Below are positions 33,025-46,600 of a stretch of DNA of 64,000 nt, in pieces. The notes below the pieces were generated by a model, which had not been told where the DNA came from, did not search any database, and saw nothing but the letters and a program-made list of their open reading frames with translations. Numbering within the stretch: the first letter of the stretch is position 1; each line of letters begins with the position of its first letter. The stretch is from Sparassis latifolia (lineage: Eukaryota; Basidiomycota; Agaricomycetes; Polyporales; Sparassidaceae). The stretch covers positions 4,402,001-4,466,000 of the forward strand of contig CM031556.1 in assembly GCA_018466975.1 (NCBI GenBank). The letters are read 5' to 3'. The position numbers were made by a program, and so were the translations under genes.

Positions 33025-36000
33025 ATTATCATTTCTTACTGATTTATTATATCATGCTTTTATACGGAGTACCGTAGACCGCATACAGAGCGTCGTAGGC
33101 AACATATAAATGTTGGTAGACGACATACAAATATTTCCGAGGGCATACAAAAATCGTCATAAGCGACATACGACATTTGTTATAGGCGGCATACAGAGTA
33201 CCGTGAGGCCACGTGCCGACATCGTAGACCACATACAGAGCATCGAAGGCGACATACATATCACGCTTTTATAAAAATCGACCGCACGTTGTAGACCGCA
33301 TACAGAGTACGGCGGACCGCGTACAGAGTACTATAGACCGCATACAGAATACCGTGGACCGCGTACAGAGCGTCGTAAGCCACATACAAACATTTATAGA
33401 CCACGTGCCGACATTCGTAGACCACATGCCGAGCGTCGTGGCGACATACAAGCGTTCGTGCATGGCATACAAATACTTCTAAGCGGCATACAAAAAATAC
33501 TTCTAAGCGACGTACGAACGCTTATTACGGGCAGCATACAGAGTACCGTGAACGGCATACGGAGCATAGTAGACCACATACAGAGTGTCGTAACCGACAT
33601 ACGAATGTTTCCAAGGGACGAACCAATATTTCCCAGTGGCGTCACGAATATTTATAAGCGGCATACAAAAACCGTCATAGGCAACATTATAGGCAGCATA
33701 CAGAGTACCATTAAATGACGACGGAGCATAGTAGACCACATACAGAGTGACGTAACCGACATACAAATATTTCAAGCGGCATACAAATATTTCTAAGCGG
33801 CAGACAAAAATCATTATAAGCGACATACCAACATTTATTACAGGCAGCATACGAAGTACCGCAAGCGGCGTACAGAGCATAGTAGACCACATACAGAGTG
33901 TCGTAACCGACATAAGAATATTTCAAAGCGGCATACGAATATTTATAACCGACATACCAGACATACATCGTAGTCCGAGGACGGCGTTATTTTGAGTATC
34001 CGTTAGAGGGTTAGATTAGAGTCACACCACGTTAGAGGTATTAGTGTTTCGGTTATAGTTTCGGTTATAGTCAGATTAGGTGAGGATTAGAGTGAGGATT
34101 AGGTGAGGTTTAGTGTTTGGTTAGTGGTTCGGTGAGAGCGTTATCATTTCGTATCGATGTATTGTATCACACGTTTATCAGGCTTTTATAAAAATCGACC
34201 GTCGTCGTGAATACGTACAGAGTACCGCAGGCCGCATACCGACATTTGTAGACCGCATACAGAGCGTCGTAGGCAACATCACGAATGTTGGTAGGCGACA
34301 TACAAATATTTCCGAGTGGCATACAAAAATCGTCATAAGCGACATCGACATTTGTTATAGGCGGCATACAGAGTACCGTAGGCCACGTACCGACATCGTA
34401 GACCACATACAGAGCATCGAAGGCGACATACATATCACGCTTTTATAAAAATCGACCGCGTTGTAGACCGCATACAGAGTACGGCGGACCGCGTACAGAG
34501 TACTATAGACCGCATACAGAATACCGTGGACGGCGTACAGAGCGTCGTAAGCCACATACAAACATTTATAGACCACGTGCCGACATTCGTAGACCACATG
34601 CCGGCGTCGTGGCGACATACAAACGTTCGTGCATGGCATACAAATACTTCTAAGCGGCATACAAAAATACTTCTAGCGGCGTCTGACGCTTATTACGGGC
34701 AGCATACAGAGTACCGTGAGCGGCATACGGAGCATAGTAGACCACATACAGAGTGTCGTAACCGACATACGAATGTTTCCAAGGGACGAACCAATATTTC
34801 CCAGTGGCGTACGAATATTTATAAGCGGCATACAAAAAACCGTCATAGGCAACATTATAGGCAGCATACAGAGTACCATTAAATGACGTACGGAGCATAG
34901 TAGACCACATACAGAGTGGCGTAACCGACATACAAATATTTCAAGCGGCATACAAATATTTCTAAGCGGCAGACAAAAAATCATTATAAGCGACATACCA
35001 ACATTTATTACAGGCAGCATACGGAGTACCGCAAACGGCGTACAGAGCATAGTAGACCACATACAGAGTGTCGTAACCGACATAAGAATATTTCAAAGCG
35101 GCATACGAATATTTATAACCGACATACCAGACATACATCGTAGTCCGAGGACGACGTTATTTTGAGTATCCGTTAGAGGGTTAGATTAGAGTCACACCAC
35201 GTTAGAGGTATTAGTGTTTCGTTATAGTTTCGGTTATAGTCAGATTAGGTGAGGATTAGAGTGAGGATTAGGTGAGGTTTAGTGTTTCGGTTAGTGGTTC
35301 GGTGAGAGCGTTATCATTTCGTATCGATGTATTGTATCACACGTTTATCAGGCTTTTATAAAAATCGACCGTCGTCGTGAATACGTACAGAGTACCGCAG
35401 GCCGCATACCGACATTTGTAGACCGCATACAGAGCGTCGTAGGCAACATACGAATGTTGGTAGGCGACATACAAATATTTCCGAGTGGCATACAAAAATC
35501 GTCATAAGCGACATACGACATTTGTTATAGGCGGCATACAGAGTACCGTAGGCCACGTACCGACATGCGTAGACCACATACAGAGCATCGAAGGCGACAT
35601 ACATATCACGCTTTTATAAAAATCGACCGCACGTTGTAGACCGCATACAGAGTACGGCGGACCGCGTACAGAGTACTATAGACCGCATACAGAATACCGT
35701 GGACGCGTACAGGCGTCGTAAGCCACATACAAACATTTATAGACCACGTGCCGACATTCGTAGACCACATGCCGAGCGTCGTGGCGACATACAAACGTTC
35801 GTGCATGGCATACAAATACTTCTAAGCGGCATACAAAAATACTTCTAGCGGCGTCTAACGCTTATTACGGGCAGCATACAGAGTACCGTGAGCGGCATAC
35901 GGAGCATAGTAGACCACATACAGAGTGTCGTAACCGACATACGAATGTTTCCAAGGGACGAACCAATATTTCCCAGTGGCGTACGAATATTTATAAGCGG

Positions 36001-39000
36001 CATACAAAAAACCGTCATAGGCAACATTATAGGCAGCATACAGAGTACCATTAAATGACGTGCGGAGCATAGTAGACCACATACAGAGTGGCGTAACCGA
36101 CATACAAATATTTCGAAGCGGCATACAAATATTTCTAAGCGGCAGACAAAAATCATTATAAGCGACATACCAACATTTATTACAGGCAGCATACGGAGTA
36201 CCGCAAGCGGCGTACAGAGCATAGTAGACCACATACAGAGTGTCGTAACCGACATAAGAATATTTCAAAGCGGCATACGAATATTTATAACCGACATACC
36301 AGACATACATCGTAGTCCGAGGACGGCGTTATTTTGAGTATCCGTTAGAGGGTTAGATTAGAGTCACACCACGTTAGAGGTATTAGTGTTTCGGTTATAG
36401 TTTCGGTTATAGTCAGATTAGGTGAGGATTAGAGTGAGGATTAGGTGAGGTTTAGTGTTTGGTTAGTGGTTCGGTGAGAGCGTTATCATTTCGTATCGAT
36501 GTATTGTATCACACGTTTATCAGGCTTTTATAAAAATCGACCGTCGTCGTGAATACGTACAGAGTACCGCAGGCCGCATACCGACATTTGTAGACCGCAT
36601 ACAGAGCGTCGTAGGCAACATCACGAATGTTGGTAGACGACATACAAATATTTCCGAGTGGCATACAAAAATCGTCATGCGACATCGACATTTGTTATAG
36701 GCGGCATACAGAGTACCGTGAGGCCACGTACCGACATGCGTAGACCACATACAGAGCATCGGCGACATACATATCACGCTTTTATAAAAATCGACCGCGC
36801 GTTGTAGACCGCATACAGAGTACGGCGGACCGCGTACAGAGTACTATAGACCGCATACAGAATACCGTGGACCGCGTACAGGCGTCGTAAGCCACATACA
36901 AACATTTATAGACCACGTGCCGACATTCGTAGACCACATGCCGAGCGTCGTAGGCGACATACAAACGTTCGTGCATGGCATACAAATACTTCTAAGCGGC
37001 ATACAAAAAATACTTCTAAGCGGCGTACGAACGCTTATTACGGGCAGCATACAGAGTACCGTGAGCGGCATACGGAGCATAGTAGACCACATACAGAGTG
37101 TCGTAACCGACATACGAATGTTTCAAGGGACGAACCAATATTTCCCAGTGGCGCACGAATATTTATAAGCGGCATACAAAAACCGTCATAGGCAACATTA
37201 TAGGCAGCATACAGAGTACCATTAAATGACGTCACGAGCATAGTAGACCACATACAGAGTGGCGTAACCGACATACAAATATTTCGAAGCGGCATACAAA
37301 TATTTCTAAGCGGCAGACAAAAAATCATTATAAGCGACATACCAACATTTATTACAGGCAGCATACGGAGTACCGCAAACGGCGTACAGAGCATAGTAGA
37401 CCACATACAGAGTGTCGTAACCGACATAAGAATATTTCAAAGCGGCATACGAATATTTATAACCGACATACCAGACATACATCGTAGTCCGAGGACGACG
37501 TTATTTTGAGTATCCGTTAGAGGGTTAGATTAGAGTCACACCACGTTAGAGGTATTAGTGTTTCGGTTATAGTTTCGGTTATAGTCAGATTAGGTGAGGA
37601 TTAGAGTGAGGATTAGGTGAGGTTTAGTGTTTCGGTTAGTGGTTCGGTGAGGAACGTTATCATTTCGTATCGATGTATTGTATCACACGTTTATCAGGCT
37701 TTTATAAAAATCGACCGTACGTCGTAGACCACGTACAGAGTACCGCAGGCCGCATACCGACATTTGTAGACCGCATACAGAGCGTCGTAGGCAACATACG
37801 AATGTTGGTAGACGACATACAAATATTTCCGAGTGGCATACAAAAAATCGTCATAAGCGACATACGACATTTGTTATAGGCGGCATACAGAGTACCGTAG
37901 GCCACGTACCGACATGCGTAGACCACATACAGAGCATCGAAGGCGACATACATATCACGCTTTTATAAAAATCGACCGCACGTTGTAGACCGCATACAGA
38001 GTACTATAGACCGCATACAGAATACCGTGGACGCGTACAGAGCGTCGTAAGCCACATACAAACATTTATAGACCACGTGCCGACATTCGTAGACCACATG
38101 CCGGCGTCGAGGCGACATACAAGCGTTCGTGCATGGCATACAAATACTTCTAAGCGGCATACAAAAATACTTCTAGCGACGTCTGACGCTTATTACGGGC
38201 AGCATACAGAGTACCGTGAACGGCATACGGAGCATAGTAGACCACATACAGAGTGTCGTAACCGACATACGAATGTTTCCAAGGGACGAACCAATATTTC
38301 CCAGTGGCGTACGAATATTTATAAGCGGCATACAAAAAACCGTCATAGGCAACATTATAGGCAGCATACAGAGTACCATTAAATGACGTACGGAGCATAG
38401 TAGACCACATACAGAGTGACGTAACCGACATACAAATATTTCGAAGCGGCATACAAATATTTCTAAGCGGCAGACAAAAATCATTATAAGCGACATACCA
38501 ACATTTATTACAGGCAGCATACGGAGTACCGCAAACGGCGTACAGAGCATAGTAGACCACATACAGAGTGTCGTAACCGACATAAGAATATTTCAAAGCG
38601 GCATACGAATATTTATAACCGACATACCAGACATACATCGTAGTCCGAGGACGACGTTATTTTGAGTATCCGTTAGAGGTTAGATTAGAGTCACACCACG
38701 TTAGAGGTATTAGTGTTTCGTTATAGTTTCGGTTATAGTCAGATTAGGTGAGGATTAGAGTGAGGATTAGGTGAGGTTTAGTGTTTCGTTAGTGGTTCGG
38801 TGAGAGCGTTATCATTTCGTATCGATGTATTGTATCACACGTTTATCAGGCTTTTATAAAAATCGACCGTACGTCGTAGACCACGTACAGAGTACCGCAG
38901 GCCGCATACCGACATTTGTAGACCGCATACAGAGCGTCGTAGGCAACATACGAATGTTGGTAGACGACATACAAATATTTCCGAGTGGCATACAAAAAAT

Positions 39001-42000
39001 CGTCATAAGCGACATACGACATTTGTTATAGGCGGCATACAGAGTACCGTAGGCCACGTACCGACATGCGTAGACCACATACAGAGCATCGAAGGCGACA
39101 TACATATCACGCTTTTATAAAAATCGACCGCACGTTGTAGACCGCATACAGAGTACTATAGACCGCATACAGAATACCGTGGACCGCGTACAGAGCGTCG
39201 TAAACCACATACAAACATTTATAGACCACGTGCCGACATTCGTAGACCACATGCGGCGTCGTGGCGACATACAAACGTTCGTGCATGGCATACAAATACT
39301 TCTAAGCGGCATACAAAAAATACTTCTAAGCGACGTACGAACGCTTATTACGGGCAGCATACAGAGTACCGTGAACGGCATACGGAGCATAGTAGACCAC
39401 ATACAGAGTGTCGTAACCGACATACGAATGTTTCAAGGGACGAACCAATATTTCCCAGTGGCGTCACGAATATTTATAAGCGGCATACAAAAACCGTCAT
39501 AGGCAACATTATAGGCAGCATACAGAGTACCATTAAATGACGTCACGGAGCATAGTAGACCACATACAGAGTGGCGTAACCGACATACAAATATTTCGAA
39601 GCGGCATACAAATATTTCTAAGCGGCAGACAAAAATCATTATAAGCGACATACCAACATTTATTACAGGCAGCATACGAGTACCGCAAACGGCGTACAGA
39701 GCATAGTAGACCACATACAGAGTGTCGTAACCGACATAAGAATATTTCAAAGCGGCATACGAATATTTATAACCGACATACCAGACATACATCGTAGTCC
39801 GAGGACGACGTTATTTTGAGTATCCGTTAGAGGTTAGATTAGAGTCACACCACGTTAGAGGTATTAGTGTTTCGGTTATAGTTTCGTTATAGTCAGATTA
39901 GGTGAGGATTAGAGTGAGGATTAGGTGAGGTTTAGTGTTTGGTTAGTGGTTCGGTGAGAACGTTATCATTTAAATATCGATGTATTGTATCACACGTTTA
40001 TCAGGCTTTTATAAAAATCGACCGTCGTCGTGAATACGTACAGAGTACCGCAGGCCGCATACCGACATTTGTAGACCGCATACAGAGCGTCGTAGGCAAC
40101 ATACGAATGTTGGTAGACGACATACAAATATTTCCGAGTGGCATACAAAAAATCGTCATAGCGACATACGACATTTGTTATAGGCGGCATACAGAGTACC
40201 GTAGGCCACGTGCCGACATCGTAGACCACATACAGAGCATCGGCGACATACATATCACGCTTTTATAAAAATCGACCGCACGTTGTAGACCGCATACAGA
40301 GTACGGCGGACGCGTACAGAGTACTATAGACCGCATACAGAATACCGTGGACCGCGTACAGGCGTCGTAAGCCACATACAAACATTTATAGACCACGTGC
40401 CGACATTCGTAGACCACATGCCGGCGTCGAGGCGACATACAAACGTTCGTGCATGGCATACAAATACTTCTAAGCGGCATACAAAAATACTTCTAGCGGC
40501 GTCTAACGCTTATTACGGGCAGCATACAGAGTACCGTGAACGGCATACGGAGCATAGTAGACCACATACAGAGTGTCGTAACCGACATACGAATGTTTCC
40601 AAGGGACGAACCAATATTTCCCAGTGGCGTCATTTAATATTTATAAGCGGCATACAAAAAACCGTCATAGGCAACATTATAGGCAGCATACAGAGTACCA
40701 TTAAATGACGTACGGAGCATAGTAGACCACATACGGAGTGACGTAACCGACATACAAATATTTCGAAGCGGCATACAAATATTTCTAAGCGGCAGACAGA
40801 AAATCATTATAAGCGACATACCGACATTTATTACAGGCAGCATACGGAGTACCGCAAACGGCGTACAGAGCATAGTAGACCACATACAGAGTGTCGTAAC
40901 CGACATAAGAATATTTCAAAGCGGCATACGAATATTTATAACCGACATACCAGACATACATCGTAGTCCGAGGACGACGTGATTTCGAGTATCCGTTAGA
41001 GGGTTAGATTAGAGTCACACCACGTTAGAGGTATTAGTGTTTCGGTTATAGTTTCGGTTATAGTCAGATTAGGTGAGGATTAGAGTGAGGATTAGGTGAG
41101 GTTTAGTGTTTCGGTTAGTGGTTCGGTGAGGAACGTTATCATTTCGTATCGATGTATTGTATCACGCATTTATCAGGCTTTCATAAAAATCGACCGTACG
41201 TCGTAGACCGCATACAGAGTACCGTAGACCGCGTACCGACATTTGTAGACCGCATACAGAGCGTCGTAGGCAACATACGAATGTTGGTAGATGACATACA
41301 AATATTTCTGAGGGTCATACAAAAAATCGTCATAAGCGACATACGAACGTTTGTTATAGGCAGCATACAGAGTACCATAGGCCACGTACCGACATGCATA
41401 GACCGCATACAGAGCATCGAAGGCGACATACATATCACGCTTTTATCACGCTTTAATAAAAATCGACCGCACGTTGTAGACCGCATACAGAGTACTATAG
41501 ACCGCATACAGAATACCGTGGACCGCGTACAGAGCGTCGTAAACCACATACAAACATTTATAGACCACGTGCCGACATTCGTAGACCACATGCCGAGCGT
41601 CGTAGGCGACATACAAACGTTCGTGCATGGCATACAAATACTTCTAAGCGGCATACAAAAATACTTCTGCGACGCATTTAACGCTTATTACGGGCAGCAT
41701 ACAGAGTACCGTGAACGGCATACGGAGCATAGTAGACCACATACAGAGTGTCGTAACCGACATACGAATGTTTCAAGGGACGAACCAATATTTCCCAGTG
41801 GCGTCATTTAATATTTATAAGCGGCATACAAAAACCGTCATAGGCAACATTATAGGCAGCATACAGAGTACCATTAAATGACGTCACGGAGCATAGTAGA
41901 CCACATACAGAGTGACGTAACCGACATACAAATATTTCAAGCGGCATACAAATATTTCTAAGCGGCAGACAAAAAATCATTATAAGCGACATACCAACAT

Positions 42001-43625
42001 TTATTACAGGCAGCATACGGAGTACCGCAAACGGCGTACAGAGCATAGTAGACCACATACAGAGTGTCGTAACCGACATAAGAATATTTCAAAGCGGCAT
42101 ACGAATATTTATAACCGACATACCAGACATACATCGTAGTCCGAGGACGACGTTATTTTGAGTATCCGTTAGAGGGTTAGATTAGAGTCACACCACGTTA
42201 GAGGTATTAGTGTTTCGGTTATAGTTTCGGTTATAGTCAGATTAGGTGAGGATTAGAGTGAGGATTAGGTGAGGTTTAGTGTTTCGGTTAGTGGTTCGGT
42301 GAGGAACGTTATCATTTCGTATCGATGTATTGTATCACACGTTTATCAGGCTTTTATAAAAATCGACCGTACGTCGTAGACCACGTACAGAGTACCGCAG
42401 GCCGCATACCGACATTTGTAGACCGCATACAGAGCGTCGTAGGCAACATACGAATGTTGGTAGACGACATACAAATATTTCCGAGTGGCATACAAAAATC
42501 GTCATGTTTACATACGACATTTGTTATAGGCGGCATACAGAGTACCGTAGGCCACGCATCGACATGCGTAGACCACATACAGAGCATCAAGGCGACATAC
42601 ATATCACGCTTTTATAAAAATCGACCGCACGTTGTAGACGCGCATACAGAGTACGGCGGACGCGTACAGAGTACTATAGACCGCATACAGAATACCGTGG
42701 ACCGCGTACAGAGCGTCGTAAGCCACATACAAACATTTATAGACCACGTGCCGACATTCGTAGACCACATGCCGAGCGTCGAGGCGACATACAAACGTTC
42801 GTGCATGGCATACAAATACTTCTAAGCGGCATACAAAAAATACTTCTAAGCGACGTACGAACGCTTATTACGGGCAGCATACAGAGTACCGTGAACGGCA
42901 TACGGAGCATAGTAGACCACATACAGAGTGTCGTAACCGACATACGAATGTTTCAAGGGACGAACCAATATTTCCCAGTGGCGCATTTAATATTTATAAG
43001 CGGCATACAAAAAACCGTCATAGGCAACATTATAGGCAGCATACAGAGTACCATTAAATGACGTGGAGCATAGTAGACCACATACAGAGTGACGTAACCG
43101 ACATACAAATATTTCGAAGCGGCATACAAATATTTCTAAGCGGCAGACAAAAAATCATTATAAGCGACATACCAACATTTATTACAGGCAGCATACGGAG
43201 TACCGCAAACGGCGTACAGAGCATAGTAGACCACATACAGAGTGTCGTAACCGACATAAGAATATTTCAAAGCGGCATACGAATATTTATAACCGACATA
43301 CCAGACATACATCGTAGTCCGAGGACGACGTTATTTTGAGTATCCGTTAGAGGGTTAGATTAGAGTCACACCACGTTAGAGGTATTAGTGTTTCGGTTAT
43401 AGTTTCGGTTATAGTCAGATTAGGTGAGGATTAGAGTGAGGATTAGGTGAGGTTTAGTGTTTCGGTTAGTGGTTCGGTGAGGAACGTTATCATTTCGTAT
43501 CGATGTATTGTATCACACGTTTATCAGGCTTTTATAAAAATCGACCGTACGTCGTAGACCACGTACAGAGTACCGCAGGCCGCATACCGACATTTGTAGA
43601 CCGCATACAGAGCGTCGTAGGCAAC
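33025..43625. repeat. AT-rich higher-order satellite array 1 (21-bp monomer)
   Basis: The basic monomer is about 21 bp, typically gcatacagag followed by a variable centre and a gacc, accg or agcg end. Occasional 22-24 bp variants occur. About 45-50 different monomers plus a block of about 155 bp of TTAGG-like sequence form a higher-order repeat. Its anchor (ttatcatttcgtatcgatg) recurs at 34141, 35311, 36483, 37657, 38809, 39963, 41136, 42309 and 43487, giving periods of 1152-1178 bases. The first repeat (from 33026) has a diverged anchor. Minus-strand open frames of 60-160 residues run through it only because 21 is a multiple of three. The array ends abruptly at 43625, 139 bases into a repeat, where unit 2 starts. 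Confidence 0.95.
33985..34140. repeat. Degenerate telomere-like (TTAGG-type) block within the higher-order repeat
   Basis: The plus strand is a G/T-rich, C-poor run of motifs such as gagggttagattagag, gattaggtgagg and ggattagag, all in one orientation. It occurs once per higher-order repeat, for example near 35156, 36329, 37498, 38652, 39808, 40978, 42149, 43327, 60595, 61750 and 62925. It is absent from array 2, which is truncated before it. Confidence 0.85.
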
Positions 43626-46600
43626 TATCTATAGGCCGCAGGCCTAACGCTACGTTAGGCCGCCCGACTTTCCGCCCCTGTATCCCTTCCTTCCTCCCTC
43701 GTTTCGGTCCCTCGGCTATCTCAAAAGATCGCCCGACATCGAATCTACCAACTACCCGAAGATACAGTTCGACGGAGATCTGGGTCGCCGTGGCCACCGG
43801 CGGCAATCAGCCGACTTTCCCACCTCGCGCGTCTTCGACTCCTCGATTTTTTCTTGTCCTCACCCTCTACCCCTCGCCTCATATTGTATATCATCCGATA
43901 GCCTGGCCGTCTGGCTTCAAGATACTACCGATTTCGGGAGGGGTTCAGGAGTTTGGTCGACGATACAGCCGGGCGAAGTGGCGGGGTGCGCGCCGGCGCG
44001 CCCTTGGTGAGTTCTCTCCCTTCGTTTCCGACGTTGCGCTAACTCAATTCCCTCGAACGCGATAGCGTCCAGGTAGACGAAGGTCGTGGCTACAAGACGA
44101 GACCCCGCTCGGGAAGAATGACGAGGCCGTTGTGAAGATACAGGGGAAGGAAGTGGGAGGGCGCGCACCAGCGGGAACGAGGTAAGCTGACCCACACTCA
44201 ATGCTCTTCCATTCGCCCATCGAGGGGGCTCGAAGGTGCTTGCGAACCGTACAACGGGTCGTAGGCAGCTCGTTTCTGCCTGCCTGTCTGATTTCTCGTC
44301 CAACGCAGCACGTCAGTGTCGCGTTTCTCGAGCGACACGACCTCTACCCCTCGCGGTCCCCTGCACCATCGAAGGCGAACGTTCGACCGCACGTTCACTA
44401 TGGAGGGTTGTAGGGGGCCGATGTGAGTAAAGAAACACTCTTTTTTGTTTTTCAGCCGTGCTAATCTCATACAGCGGCGTTGTCGTCGCGCCGGCCACCA
44501 CGGTGCCACAATAGCACCCAGCTCCCTTCTCGCGGTCTCCACCCGCCGACGAAGGCCCGCGTCGACTCCCAGGACCCTCACCCAACCCTCCTTGACGTGT
44601 GTTCGCCCCCTGTGGTGAACGATCGCGCCCCGGTTGTCACGCCGGCTGCCGCAGTGCAACGACCACGCCGACCTCCCTCCTTGCGGTCTCCAGGTTCCGA
44701 CGCTGGCCGGCGTCACCTCACCCTCCTTGACTCGCGTTCGCCCGCTGTGGTGAACGACCGCGCCTTGGTCGTCAAGCCGGCCACCGCGATGCAACGACCT
44801 CGCCGACCTCCCTCCTGGCATTCTCTAGCGCCCGACGCTGGCCCGCGTCACCTCCTAGCACCGTCAGCCAGCCCTCCTTGACTCTCGTTCGCCGTCTGCG
44901 GTGAACGACTGCGCACTGGACCTCCCGTCGAACATCGAGTGCCGGCCGGTCGGCTCGATGTCTCTGGCGCACTCAAACGCAATGCATTTGAGCGCGCGTT
45001 CGCCCAGCAGTGGTCGGGCCATATAGGTGAGTAAAAATATCTGTTATTGGTTTTTTTTAACGGTGCCAACAACCTCTAGAAGACCCGACGCCGACGCAGG
45101 GAACGCGGAGCGACGACGGAGCTACTCGCGACGACGGGGGACGCGTTGCGGATTTGGGAATATACGAGTGATGGGCAGCCTGCTATGTCGTCGTACGTGG
45201 GCCGGCAGCCAACTTCGAGTGGGCATCGACTGGTGACGAAGATCGCGTATGCGCTCCCTCTCTCAGAAGTCCTTTAGCTTACGATTGCACTGTACTACTA
45301 CAGCAAAGTAAAGTACAGAACCATGGGATGGGTGCGCCACTGATGAACTTTCACCATCCCCCGACCCTCTTCGATGTGCTCAGGCAGACCACGGCAAACG
45401 ACGGCACCGCAGTGGTCGCGTCGGCCACCGCGGAGTGACCGCGCTGACCTCCCTCCTTGCGGTGTCGAGGCCCCGACGCTGGCCCGCCAATAAGCATAAC
45501 GGCCCCGCCATTAAGCATAACGGCCGCCCCGTAAGTATAACGGTCCCGCGACTAAGCATAACGGCCGGCGGGGCGTGGGAATGCCGCCACCGAACAAGCG
45601 CCGGCCGGACTTGGACATTTTCGCGCTGCTGTTGCTGCCCTCACCGTTGCGCCACCCTTCCACAACGCCGAGGAGTATCTCCTCGGCGTTGTTCTGCTTT
45701 TCTTTTTCATCCTCTTGCTTGTTTCCGCCGTCTTTTCTGGTTTCTTCCGGGACCTGGCGCTGACGCGCCATGTCTCCTTGGCTACACCTTCTCCCTCCAC
45801 CTCGCGCTCCCCCAGGCCGTCGAACGCAAACGTTCGGCAGCACGTTTACTTTCGGAGGTCGAAGGGCATTTCAGGTAAGTATAAAAAAGCCTTCTGTGCC
45901 TGTCCCGCGGTGCTAACATTTTGCAGCCACGTCGTTGTCGCGCCAGCCACCGCGGTGCAACAACGACGCACTGCCTCCTCCTCGCGGTCGTGGAGGCCCG
46001 CTGAAACCTCACCACACCCCATGCCACCTCCCTGCACCCTTCATCGACCCTCCTCTTCGCGCGCAGGCCGACCACGGTGAATGACGGCGCCCCGGTCGTC
46101 GCACCGGCCTCCACCCTCTGCCTCGCTCTTCCAGGCCGTCGAACGTGACTGTTCCGTGGCACGTTGGTTTTCGGAGGACGAAGGGCAATCCAGGTGAGTC
46201 CAAAAAAAAGCTTCTGTCCCTATTCCGCGGTGCTAACATTTTGTAGCCGCGTCGTCGTTGCGCCGGCCACCTAGGTGCAAAAGCGGCGCGCAGCCCCCTC
46301 CTCGCGGTCGCGGAGGCCCCTCGAAGCCTCTCTCCACCTCCCTGCACCCTCCCTCGGCCCTCTTCGACCCGCGCAGGCCCACGGCAGCGAACGACGGCGA
46401 CGCGGTGGTCGCGTCGGCCACCGCAGTGCGACGAAGGCTCTCAGCCCCAACTACAGCATTGCCAAGGCCCCGCGGGGCCCCAGGCAGCCTCTCCACCTCC
46501 CCGCACCCTCCCTCGGCTGTCTTCGACCCGCGCAGGCCCACGGCGGCGAACGACAGCCACGCGGTGCAACGATGGCCCCGCCACAAGTCTGCCAAGGCCT

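Noticed and set aside
33025..43625. Regular short repeats resembling a CRISPR array
   Set aside because: The monomers are contiguous variants without unique spacers, and the genes are clearly eukaryotic with introns.
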